NCBI GenBank assembly: GCA_947650285.1
Contig: CANTFL010001451.1
Coordinates: 186,001 to 250,000, forward strand
Source of the DNA: Hyaloperonospora brassicae
Taxonomy: Eukaryota; Oomycota; Peronosporomycetes; Peronosporales; Peronosporaceae
Reading direction: 5' to 3'
DNA: 64,000 bases
Shown piece after piece: positions 44,001 through 51,902 of this stretch. Both the position numbers and the translations under genes were made by a program. The notes beneath the pieces were generated by a model that saw only the letters and a list, made by a program, of their open reading frames with translations, ran no database searches and was not told the DNA's origin. Positions within the stretch are counted from its first letter, which is position 1; every line of letters starts with the position of its first letter.

Positions 44001-47000
44001 GAGCTCGAGTGACATGCGATGTTCCGGGGCTACCATTTGGATACCACCCAAACGTTTTAACTCCACAAGACTGTCGCGGATGAACTCGAGTCTACGAGGA
44101 TCCAGATCAATCGTACGGTGGAACGGCTGTTCGAACACGCCTAGACTGGCACTAGTCGCCGACAAATACCGATGCATGAACTGCCGAGCTTCGCTTAGCA
44201 ACGGACTTAGGAAATTGGCACGGACGACTCGCGAAGAGCGGTTTTGAGCGTAAAACAGAAACAGCATTGGCAGGATCACTCGGGTCTTACCGCGTCCCAT
44301 GTTCAGCTGGCAAACTGTCCCTGGCCCATCGATGAGGTGGCGAGCAATCACAAATTGTTCATGTCGGATCTGAAGTCTACCTTCCACCTCAAACGACAAC
44401 CAGTATGGATATTGCGCCGATTGCCACTGACGCGTGTTCATTAGCTCATCAATCAAGATGGTATTCGATACCTCCCCACTGTGCCTCGCTTGCCAGATGA
44501 GTCTCTCGACCTTGTCTTCCAGCACGCATAATTCCATGTAAGTGTAGATACCCTTCCTTACCAGCTCTCTCGATGCTTCACTTAACTTCGGCGCCAGTGT
44601 GTGCAGAGAAGCTCTGTCAAAACCACAACGAACGATATCACCGACAGTAAGTAGCGGCAAAAAGTTCGCGAGGCTCAAAAGGCGATCATACACGCCGCTT
44701 GTAGCTTTGGCGACGCAATCCCACACATACTTTTCCACTTCAACACGGCGAGATGATACTTCTCTCAGCAGCGTCTGAAATGTGCCAAGTAATGCAGCTG
44801 GTTCAGTCTTCAGTCGTGGCTCACATCTCGAGTGGTAACTGTCCCAGCTTGATTGCAATTCTTCAAGCATTGCTCGACCCATGGCGTTGGTGGAATTGCA
44901 ATTCAGTGGAAACACCGGAGTTCCTTTCACGTTGTCACTGTCCTTCCACAGAAACAGTTGAAGACGCTTCTCGACAGACCTAACGTAATCGCCAGCAACA
45001 GAAGACGAGTCACACGTTATCGCTTCTTCGACAGCCGACGAGCGTTGCACATGTCCAAGGATACGTTCCTCTTCATTGCTTCGCAATTGCGAACGCAAGG
45101 GGTTACGCTGGACGTAGCTTGAACACATGTTCGCGTACTCTGTTTTCGCATCGGTACCACCCATCGCTGAAGGAATGCGCTGCGTGTGTCCGAAGAGAAA
45201 CGCAAGGCGGTCAGCTTCTGTGAGCAACGCGACCACCAAGATCTTCACCGCTGGCTCACGATAACTCAATGGGTATATCGACCGTAGTGCCTCTTTTTCA
45301 TCAGCCGAAAACGGTCGACTTGACCTGCATGCTCGTAACACTTGTATCGCTGCCTCTGATCCGGTCATACTCAACCGCTTGCTGGGCACATCCGTTCCAG
45401 CTCGAACACAGATAGCAGCAAACTCCAGTCGTGCACAAACAGTCTCAGTTTCAAACGTCTTTAGTCGGCGGTGGATATCGTAGCATGCCACGTCCATAGC
45501 ATCACTTGCATTCCGACCAATGGCGATGTCAACCATGCCGATCGATGCTTCCACCACAGCACCTACAGGAAGGAGCATGCGAAATTCTGGTCGGGATGTG
45601 TCAAATCTGTCTTTCAACACCAGCACTAAGTACCGCTGGAACCTTGGTAGAAAATCGTCAAACTGCTGACCCGTCGCTAGAATGTAGCCTTTGTGCTCCA
45701 CTGACTCAAACTGCGTCGAGCTATTCAAACGGAATACCAGCTTGAACCGAGGCAGCTCAATGTATAGGACTCTCTCAGGTGATTTTAGTGGATGAAGAAA
45801 ACGCGCTTCCTCGAACTTTGTCAACACATCGAGCACGGCAACGAGCGATTTCTTCTTGCGCACAAAACGGTCGCACATATCAAGATTCACCAACAGTTCG
45901 TCATACGACCGCGTCGTGTCGCTGACCGGTATCTTATAGCATTCCATTGACCCGCCGTCGTCAAGCCTGGCAATGAATAACACATCTCGCAGCTTGGCTT
46001 CTTTTGGACGGAAGAGAACACAGTTCTTTTCCACCCAATACCAGTGGGAGTACAGGCTCTGCAACCGAGCTGGAAACTGATCGGTCAGTGCTTTCACCCA
46101 TTCATCGGAACACAACTGAAGTGTCATGATGATGCTGCCTGCAGTGTCTGACACCAGTTCTTGGACAAACAGCTCTTCACCCTCGAGTGCAAAGTCGTAC
46201 AAACGATCGTAATACTTCCGTTCACTTCGAAACACTCCATTCGAAGTAAGCACTTTGAAATTGCGGTGGCCAAATAAAGACCGAAAGCTCTTGTGCTCAC
46301 GAATAGCAGACGGAAGACCGCCAGGAGCGTGACCATCAGTAAGAACGGTACCCGTAAAAAGGTTGACGGAATAATGCACATTTGTCACCTTGTCGATCGC
46401 TTCAAAGCAGCTGCCAAACTGTCCACCCGCTTGCGGGAGCTCACGAAATTCCTTCCATTTCAATCGTCCGGGGGCCGTTGCACTTACTAAACGCACTAAG
46501 CCGGTAAGCACGTGGTCAGTGCTGTGTGTCTTCACAAACGCAACAACCTCAACTATACGGCGAGACATCACTTCAGCAATCATGTTCTCGAAACGAAGCA
46601 TCTGGTCAGTACAATCCAGATCAATACTAGCACAAAGAAACGACGTGCGAAACTGCACGATCGTCTCGCATACTTGTTCAGCTGCTCTGTTGTCCCATGG
46701 TCCGAGACTGTAGGCTAGCAATGCAATACCATACATCACACACTCCTTTCGGCGAACTTCAGCAATACGGCAGGGCGAAGATTCTTCCCTGCATTCAGCA
46801 CGCGCGTTTTCTGCCCAGCATCTCGCCATTCCAGCAAATATTGTTACAATTCCGCTTGCATCGTCCGTATATTGCATAGCGAATCCAGCTAGCTCACTTA
46901 GAAGAGGAACGGACTCAAACTTTCGAGGAGTCTGCTTCAACTTGCTAGCAATATTCATCAGTGTCGCGCAAAATGTTGACAGGCCGTTCTTCTCATCTAA

Positions 47001-49823
47001 CATATCGGACTTCCAGAGCAGCTGGGGAAGCAGTTCGTCAGTGAGTGCCCCCACTTGATACAGTGATTGCCGCACAATGACTCCCACAGAGCGGTTTGAC
47101 CACGGCAAAACGTCATCAAGCAAAGCCCACTGCAGTTTTCGATACTGCTGGTTCGGGAACGCCCGCAACGACCCAAGGGCGATGAATGACATCTTGTCAA
47201 AATCGTTGGGTTGGCGGTTGAACTCGGTATACACCACATTTCCTCGGATACCGCCTGTGTCAGGCCAAGCATTCATCCACTGTAAGTGGTTGAACGATTG
47301 CGGCATTTTCTCAACGAAGCTGTCAATAACGCTCGACGCAGTGGCAGCAAAAGGATCAACATTGACGCCGAATGCGTCTTTCCAACATATGATCGTACCG
47401 CCCAGGGTGGGATTCCATACACAGACCGACTTGTACTGAGAGAGATTGTACAAATTATCGACGCTGGCTGGTCCCCATGTGCTTGGGAGCGTGTACGGAC
47501 AAGGACTCGCTGTAAACACCTTAGTGGTCGCAGTTATCGCTCGCTTCTGAGTACGTTGATAGTAAAACTGTTGCCATGTCGTCGGGCTCAGCTGCGGCAA
47601 ACGCGTCATATCAGATGTCGCATTGGCAGGAGCGAGGGACCGTTGAGCGGTCATGCATACATTACCCAGGATTTCGAGATGGCGCGGCATGGTCAGCATG
47701 AATATGACTTGAATCGCGTCATTTCTCGATGGCGGAAGTGGACGCACCAGGTATGGAGGGACCACAAGAGTCGTGCGCAACCAATCTTCGGTCTGTCTGA
47801 TAGTGGAAGAAATCTGATTGATCTCAGACTCCAAACTCGAAATCAGGCAGTTGATGGAACGCCTTTCTCGATCAGAGTTGTAACAGAAACGCCGCGCCCT
47901 TTCCGTTGCGAGAGACGCTTGCTTTGAGGCCCACCTCTGGTTTAAAGATACGATTTGTTGTCGATAGTTTGCAGCGTCACGCTTCTTCTTTTCGACTTTC
48001 GCCCACTGTTCTGCTTCGTAAACTTCCCAAGCTGCAACTTCACGGTCGTACGCAGTAAGCATACTGGTGCTATTCAAGCCAAATCTCATGCCAAATTCAA
48101 ACGTTGGCGCCTGCTTGCTCAAGTGGAATAGTGGCGACCCCATCGTAGTAGCATTCCAACTACGGATGTACCGTGCGACACATTGGAGGGCAGAAATGGC
48201 TGCTCGATCATTCAGCACAGCCACCTGGAGATCTTTCCAATCCAAAGCAATATTGTACTGCGCGCATAGAGGGAACTCGCCCACGCACCGCTGATGAACG
48301 AGGCAAAACGCAGTCCACATTACCAACATTTCGCGACTACGCTGCTCCACGTCCAAGATGGACGTCATTCGCTGAATCTGGCGCCACGACCATACGACTC
48401 GGTGGTACCGATTAACGAGAGTCTGCATCTGCTCCAAGCCAAAACTATCATCGTCGGTTTGGCTGTTGGCCGAACCTTCTTCATTCAATCCCAAAGCCTT
48501 CTCAAACATGTATGCTTCAAATGTCCTCAGCGTCAGAATGCATTTATAGGATGCTGGAGCACTGTTTGCTTCATCCCACTGTAGCAGTTCATCCAAACTA
48601 CACGATGACCCCTGCAATAGATAGCACCCCTGTAAATTGCCCCATGCGCGTCGGTGACGTTCATCGTTGCTCTCACCGCTTTTGCCGTCGTTGCTTCGTT
48701 GCGGCGAAGTCATCTTCATCACGCACCTCAACTTATTCAGCTTCTGTAGCTGTTTACAGCCCGGCAATGCGTACTTCGTTGCAGTACGGCAGTTCACATC
48801 ATCAACAAATTCATCAATGCTACATCGGAGACCAGCGCATTGTTTCTCGAGCAACGAGACCTTGTAGCCGACCTTCACAAGCTCGGCCGTGCTTACGACA
48901 ATGACTCGCAGCATGTAAAATAGATCGTCTACCACGGCGCATCCATCTTTCACGCTGATGCAGCTAAAAGAAGTCTTCGCATCGGTCACTGCAGCGTGAA
49001 GCAGCTTCAGCTTCATTGCAATCATTACTTTTCGAAACAAACCTGGTCCGCAGCAGAGGTTGCGTTTAATCGCAGCTTGAACAATCGCCCAGCACGTATC
49101 GCGCGCTCGGCCTCCAGTATGCAGGCCCACGTCTGTGGTGCCCCCTCGTGGAGTAGTACCGACCCCATCAGTCTGTTTCGTCAACTGCGTTACGGCTCGT
49201 CTCACGACGGCAGCAATGAACTGTGGTGTCTTCTGGTGACCCAGTTCGTTACTTGCTGCACTCCTACCCGACCCCTTGCTCATTTGCGCAGTTTGCAGCT
49301 CCGATCCAAAAGCCGTCGAGAACTTTGCTGCCACGTCCATGTCCAGGTCTGCACAGTGCACAACGTGGTGCGTCGTAGCAACGGCACTGTAGATACACTC
49401 GCCAGATGGTACAAAGTGCAGCGTCTGTTCCCATCCGTCGACAAACACCACTTCGATCCGGACCGTTGTTGCATTCAATTGCGTGCGCTGGAGCGCACAT
49501 CCGTACTTAGGCAGCCACGGATCATACCACACCTCGCCTCGCCCACATCTCGCGTCTCCTCGTGATGACGCTCGCACGAGGCATTGGCCCACTTGCTGCA
49601 ACATTTGCACCTCATGGGCTGCAAAGGCAGACGCTGCGACCACACGATCGTCGGCCAGAGGTTCGACGCGTTTGCACGGGAGTTCACAGGCAGCTGTCGG
49701 TTGCAATGCCGCCACAAATGCAGCAAAGTACGTGGCGAGCGCGCTGCATGTTGCAGCCTCTTGATCATTGCTCGGGGGCTTGTATTTGAAGCGGAATACA
49801 CAGTTCAACAGGTGCTCGTCCAT
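41076..49823 (-). CDS. giant P-loop protein, DUF3638/DUF3645-like, copy B
   Basis: An unbroken frame of 2,915 aa (ATG complement 49821-49823), paralogous along its whole length to the gene at 31767-40535 and arranged head-to-tail with it. Shared landmarks: N-terminal LLNCVFRFKYKPPSN; FMLTMPRHLEILG; SFEVEGRLQIRHEQFV just before the P-loop QLNMGRGKTRVILP (about 1837; copy A has Cys where this has Arg); FVDVLDECDAILHHKYHLVY; FVIFDEARSRGSD (about 2443); LMQGAGRMRQLG. The N-terminus lacks the first 24 or so residues of copy A. Near the C-terminus an 18-residue unit, GYQVGQELPLLSTMACHL, is present twice because of a 54-bp tandem duplication; copy A has one such unit. Part of the ATPase-like core (42584-43458) is nearly identical to copy A at DNA level. 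Function unknown. Confidence 0.85.
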   Translation of the reverse strand: MDEHLLNCVFRFKYKPPSNDQEAATCSALATYFAAFVAALQPTAACELPCKRVEPLADDRVVAASAFAAHEVQMLQQVGQCLVRASSRGDARCGRGEVWYDPWLPKYGCALQRTQLNATTVRIEVVFVDGWEQTLHFVPSGECIYSAVATTHHVVHCADLDMDVAAKFSTAFGSELQTAQMSKGSGRSAASNELGHQKTPQFIAAVVRRAVTQLTKQTDGVGTTPRGGTTDVGLHTGGRARDTCWAIVQAAIKRNLCCGPGLFRKVMIAMKLKLLHAAVTDAKTSFSCISVKDGCAVVDDLFYMLRVIVVSTAELVKVGYKVSLLEKQCAGLRCSIDEFVDDVNCRTATKYALPGCKQLQKLNKLRCVMKMTSPQRSNDGKSGESNDERHRRAWGNLQGCYLLQGSSCSLDELLQWDEANSAPASYKCILTLRTFEAYMFEKALGLNEEGSANSQTDDDSFGLEQMQTLVNRYHRVVWSWRQIQRMTSILDVEQRSREMLVMWTAFCLVHQRCVGEFPLCAQYNIALDWKDLQVAVLNDRAAISALQCVARYIRSWNATTMGSPLFHLSKQAPTFEFGMRFGLNSTSMLTAYDREVAAWEVYEAEQWAKVEKKKRDAANYRQQIVSLNQRWASKQASLATERARRFCYNSDRERRSINCLISSLESEINQISSTIRQTEDWLRTTLVVPPYLVRPLPPSRNDAIQVIFMLTMPRHLEILGNVCMTAQRSLAPANATSDMTRLPQLSPTTWQQFYYQRTQKRAITATTKVFTASPCPYTLPSTWGPASVDNLYNLSQYKSVCVWNPTLGGTIICWKDAFGVNVDPFAATASSVIDSFVEKMPQSFNHLQWMNAWPDTGGIRGNVVYTEFNRQPNDFDKMSFIALGSLRAFPNQQYRKLQWALLDDVLPWSNRSVGVIVRQSLYQVGALTDELLPQLLWKSDMLDEKNGLSTFCATLMNIASKLKQTPRKFESVPLLSELAGFAMQYTDDASGIVTIFAGMARCWAENARAECREESSPCRIAEVRRKECVMYGIALLAYSLGPWDNRAAEQVCETIVQFRTSFLCASIDLDCTDQMLRFENMIAEVMSRRIVEVVAFVKTHSTDHVLTGLVRLVSATAPGRLKWKEFRELPQAGGQFGSCFEAIDKVTNVHYSVNLFTGTVLTDGHAPGGLPSAIREHKSFRSLFGHRNFKVLTSNGVFRSERKYYDRLYDFALEGEELFVQELVSDTAGSIIMTLQLCSDEWVKALTDQFPARLQSLYSHWYWVEKNCVLFRPKEAKLRDVLFIARLDDGGSMECYKIPVSDTTRSYDELLVNLDMCDRFVRKKKSLVAVLDVLTKFEEARFLHPLKSPERVLYIELPRFKLVFRLNSSTQFESVEHKGYILATGQQFDDFLPRFQRYLVLVLKDRFDTSRPEFRMLLPVGAVVEASIGMVDIAIGRNASDAMDVACYDIHRRLKTFETETVCARLEFAAICVRAGTDVPSKRLSMTGSEAAIQVLRACRSSRPFSADEKEALRSIYPLSYREPAVKILVVALLTEADRLAFLFGHTQRIPSAMGGTDAKTEYANMCSSYVQRNPLRSQLRSNEEERILGHVQRSSAVEEAITCDSSSVAGDYVRSVEKRLQLFLWKDSDNVKGTPVFPLNCNSTNAMGRAMLEELQSSWDSYHSRCEPRLKTEPAALLGTFQTLLREVSSRRVEVEKYVWDCVAKATSGVYDRLLSLANFLPLLTVGDIVRCGFDRASLHTLAPKLSEASRELVRKGIYTYMELCVLEDKVERLIWQARHSGEVSNTILIDELMNTRQWQSAQYPYWLSFEVEGRLQIRHEQFVIARHLIDGPGTVCQLNMGRGKTRVILPMLFLFYAQNRSSRVVRANFLSPLLSEARQFMHRYLSATSASLGVFEQPFHRTIDLDPRRLEFIRDSLVELKRLGGIQMVAPEHRMSLELKRLALGNDDSTVEMLDEILARDQFVDVLDECDAILHHKYHLVYAVGIPNPLGNGVERWMATEAVLRVVANQAANSRVRKVLKAAHVSCSAPDYVTRLGSYDGTRLNALVNSTKLLRDELREAVVLDLIDEAPFELMWLSALSGNAARPPLVTAITDPSVSVQEALGEGLAEITPYVAQLLAMRGLLAFGVLEHCLEKRYRVDFGLPHPGTRQKKIAIPFRAADVPSERSEFSHPDVCIVLTLLGYYHAGLTKEEVRCTFQKLLRLDISEQEHQYDRWFVSVKPGLNSNDREALHDVRHVSLADSRQFETLCRVYQYCMEAINFYLNTCVFPNDTQQYPQRLSRTAWNLAAGGNTIGFSGTNDNHRLLPLSVAQHEPNEPSLRGTNGKMIDKIMQVTHSYEVIVPSPNRGPIPWQSVLLFAMDKKAQCLIDTGALLAGVENSEAAKFLLDQLDFAFAGVTYFDSRKEHNCWMIVEKVRRITLPLKKSSMLEKETFVIFDEARSRGSDMKLLPDASAVITLGPKLTKDKLMQGAGRMRQLGCDQTLWIASFDEVAQTVLQTSGQRLLSRVSTVDVLNWVMDNTKAESVRGLLDWAGSGIHFRTTQINQDKELVDDDWSLETMYQEKLRLDEIAQIIESKAHFDSDISTDTVVEQICCRGFVYGLDDEVCVTSHTDECERELQVEEELIEEREVEVVKCAPAKEKAWQYKKILCARSVEDLNGDVQVVEMTSFIRQRIAPKEMASLAWSSSQIYGTENFFTTIRKSNTRTSTTSRRRITQTGGDHVNTFLRMIDVVLVFRNGQVLLLSECEADHILGLLWLTRGTRTKRSFHFMNLAFARESLARGETRTTKFSNIYLALGFQVGQELPLLSTMACHLGYQVGQELPLLSTMACHLYNGETMIAKEQQAKAEQAFRDLLRPLVQREVTLSNFVKSRGNSHKWVHSFLHELCRRMDLECCTYKRAMCDDPSESKRQKS
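41323..41430. repeat. 54-bp tandem duplication inside giant copy B
   Basis: Two adjacent 54-bp units (41323-41376 and 41377-41430) differing at a few positions. In frame, they duplicate 18 residues near the C-terminus of copy B. Confidence 0.93.
42584..43458. repeat. near-identical tract shared by the giant paralogues (copy B side)
   Basis: Counterpart of 33173-34047. Both ends are abrupt: identity starts at CAATCATCCAGCAG and stops after CTCGCATT, beyond which the copies diverge at once. Confidence 0.9.
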
Positions 49824-50062
49824 TCGCGCGGCGTTTTCTTATCCGTTTGTTGGCGGTGGTCCACGAGGTAAATGCGCAACTGGGGAGAGAGACACAGCAG
49901 CAGCAGCAGCTCGTGCGTGTGCTGGTGCAACGGGATGTCGTTGGCAGAACGTTCCGTCGCTTGCGCTCGTGCGAGGCCGTTGCTGTCGCGCCGGGCGGCA
50001 GCGGCTCACCATTGGACCGTGTTATTGCTCCAGCGAGTTGACAGATAGCGACGTGAGCAATG

Positions 50063-50154
50063 GCAGCCAATCAGAAGACGTCCATTGGCTGTTCACGCAA
50101 ATGCAGCCAATCAGAAGAGTCCATTGGCTGTTCACGCAAATGCAGCCAATCACT
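50063..50154. promoter_or_regulatory. CCAAT/ATTGG repeat array in a divergent promoter
   Basis: Two tandem units of 40 and 39 bp (50063-50102, 50103-50141) and a partial third (50142-50154). Each full unit holds CCAAT and, 11-12 bases later, ATTGG, making an inverted pair; another CCAAT follows at about 50167. The array sits in the 469-bp gap between divergent giant copy B (minus) and the TACO1-like gene (plus). Repeated CCAAT boxes in both orientations suit a bidirectional promoter; factor binding is inference. Confidence 0.65.
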
Positions 50155-50292
50155 ACGCGTTGTTTGCCAATCAAGCGATTCCAAGTGTGCGATCGGGCTG
50201 AGGGGCACCGTGATCGGACTTAGGGCAGGTCGTCGTGACACACCAGTGACACACATCGCACCTGCCAGCCACGGCCGCGTCAACACGTCAGT

Positions 50293-51726
50293 ATGCTCCG
50301 CGCGGTCGTGACAGCTGCTGCGACGCGCGAGTGCGCTGCTGTCGGCGGCATGCACGTCCAGAGCGTGCGGTGGATGGGCCGTGGCCCGACGATCCAAGGC
50401 AAGAAAACTGCCACGGACGCGGTACGTGCGTGGCCGCAGTGGGCGTATACACGTCGCCACGATGCGGTGTATACATTTGTGTACGACGCTATGATTGGAC
50501 AAAATCACGTGACCATGGCAACGAAAACGATAGAAACGCACGGCCACCAACGCGAAACTCGCCCGCGAGATTATGGTCATTTCTAAATGTACGGAGCATC
50601 AAAGCTGATACTAAGGTGATAATGGCATGTACTGACATAAGGGTGTTGTGTGTCGTAGCGGTGGCAGGAGACGTGAACAATGTCGTGCGTAGATGGATCA
50701 TGTAGCTGGGTCAATGGACGATGCAACAGCGGGCGAGCAAACGTACTGCGGCTGCTGTGTCGCTGCTTTTCTAACGACTTGCAACTGATGTCGAGCAGAG
50801 GCTTCTGGCTGCAGTAAACAAAGCAAAAGCGGTCAACATGCCGAAAGAAAAGATCGAGGCGGCGATTAAGCGTGGCGTCGAGGGCAAAGACGGTACGCGT
50901 GTGGTACCATGCAGCTCGCTGGTCATCGAGTGGGTCTGCTGGCCGCATCGTAGTAACTCGTGTGTATATGTGTGCAGGCAGCAACGCTGAGGCAGTACTG
51001 TACGAAGCTTCGGGTCCCGCTGGGAGCGCGCTGATGGTGGGGCTGGAAATGATTGGGACGCTGTGCAGCACAGTCGTTCTCATGTTGTTGCACTCTCTTT
51101 GATGTGTGCTCGTAGATCGAGACGCTCACAGACAACAAGCGCAGGACAGCACCTGCACTGCGCCACATTTTGAGCAAATTTGGCGGTGTGTTGGGCACTA
51201 ATGGCTCTGTGTCGTGGATGTTTGAGCGCAAGGGCTACCTCGAGGTATGACTGTTGCTGGTCCGGCATACAGCGAGCAACGGGTCCTAACGATGTGTTTG
51301 CTGCTTGATAGATTGAGCTGCCGGTGGCGACTAGTGACAAGCCGGAGATTGACGAAGATATTCTCATGGAGATCGCGGTGCGTTCGGGCACAAGTTGGTC
51401 GAGTTTCCTATCTTTGTTTCGTAACCGACACTTGTTGCTGATGTACGTGGACCATTGTATGGCTGGTTGGTTAGCTTGACGCAGGAGCGGACGACGTCGA
51501 GATGCGTGAGGGCCTGGCACAAGTCACGTGCGGTCCCAGTGGCTTAGCTTCTGTGCGCGACGGTTTCGCCAAGGCCGGACTTGAGCCGACTATCTGTGAG
51601 CTCGTGTACAATCCGAAGGAGTTCTTGGATCTGGAAACTGAGCATCGGGAGACCTTCGACAAGCTCGTTGACGCTCTCAGCGAAGACGACGACGTAAGCC
51701 AAATACACCACAACATCAACGAGTGA
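50293..51726 (+). CDS. TACO1/YebC family protein, probably mitochondrial
   Basis: YebC/PmpR/TACO1 proteins act in transcriptional regulation or in translation (mammalian TACO1 promotes COX1 translation in mitochondria). Eight exons keep one frame: 50293-50421, 50534-50588, 50659-50684, 50799-50892, 50978-51036, 51116-51244, 51312-51377, 51475-51726; 269 aa. The N-terminus ([19 protein letters not shown]) looks like a mitochondrial presequence. Core segments: [41 protein letters not shown] followed by [31 protein letters not shown]; and a [11 protein letters not shown] ending close to the family's DDV-x-VYHN. One exon is only 26 nt. The gene is divergent from giant copy B across the CCAAT array. 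Confidence 0.92.
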
Positions 51727-51902
51727 GTCTGCTACAGCTGACGGGCATCACAAATCGAGTGGTGTACAAGGGAAGTCATGTTGTAGTTGCAAGCGGCGAA
51801 AGAAGCGCGTTCCAGGTCTCGATATTCATACTGTTCTCCTTCCAATAGATACGCTGCTGACTTACCCAACATCCGTGTCAAGTGCTCCTTCCACTTTCCT
51901 CC

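Noticed and set aside
31767..49823. Reading the giant genes as ubiquitin hydrolases
   Set aside because: Automated labels for this family often say so, but I see no Cys/His/Asp peptidase motif; the visible motifs are P-loop/helicase-like.
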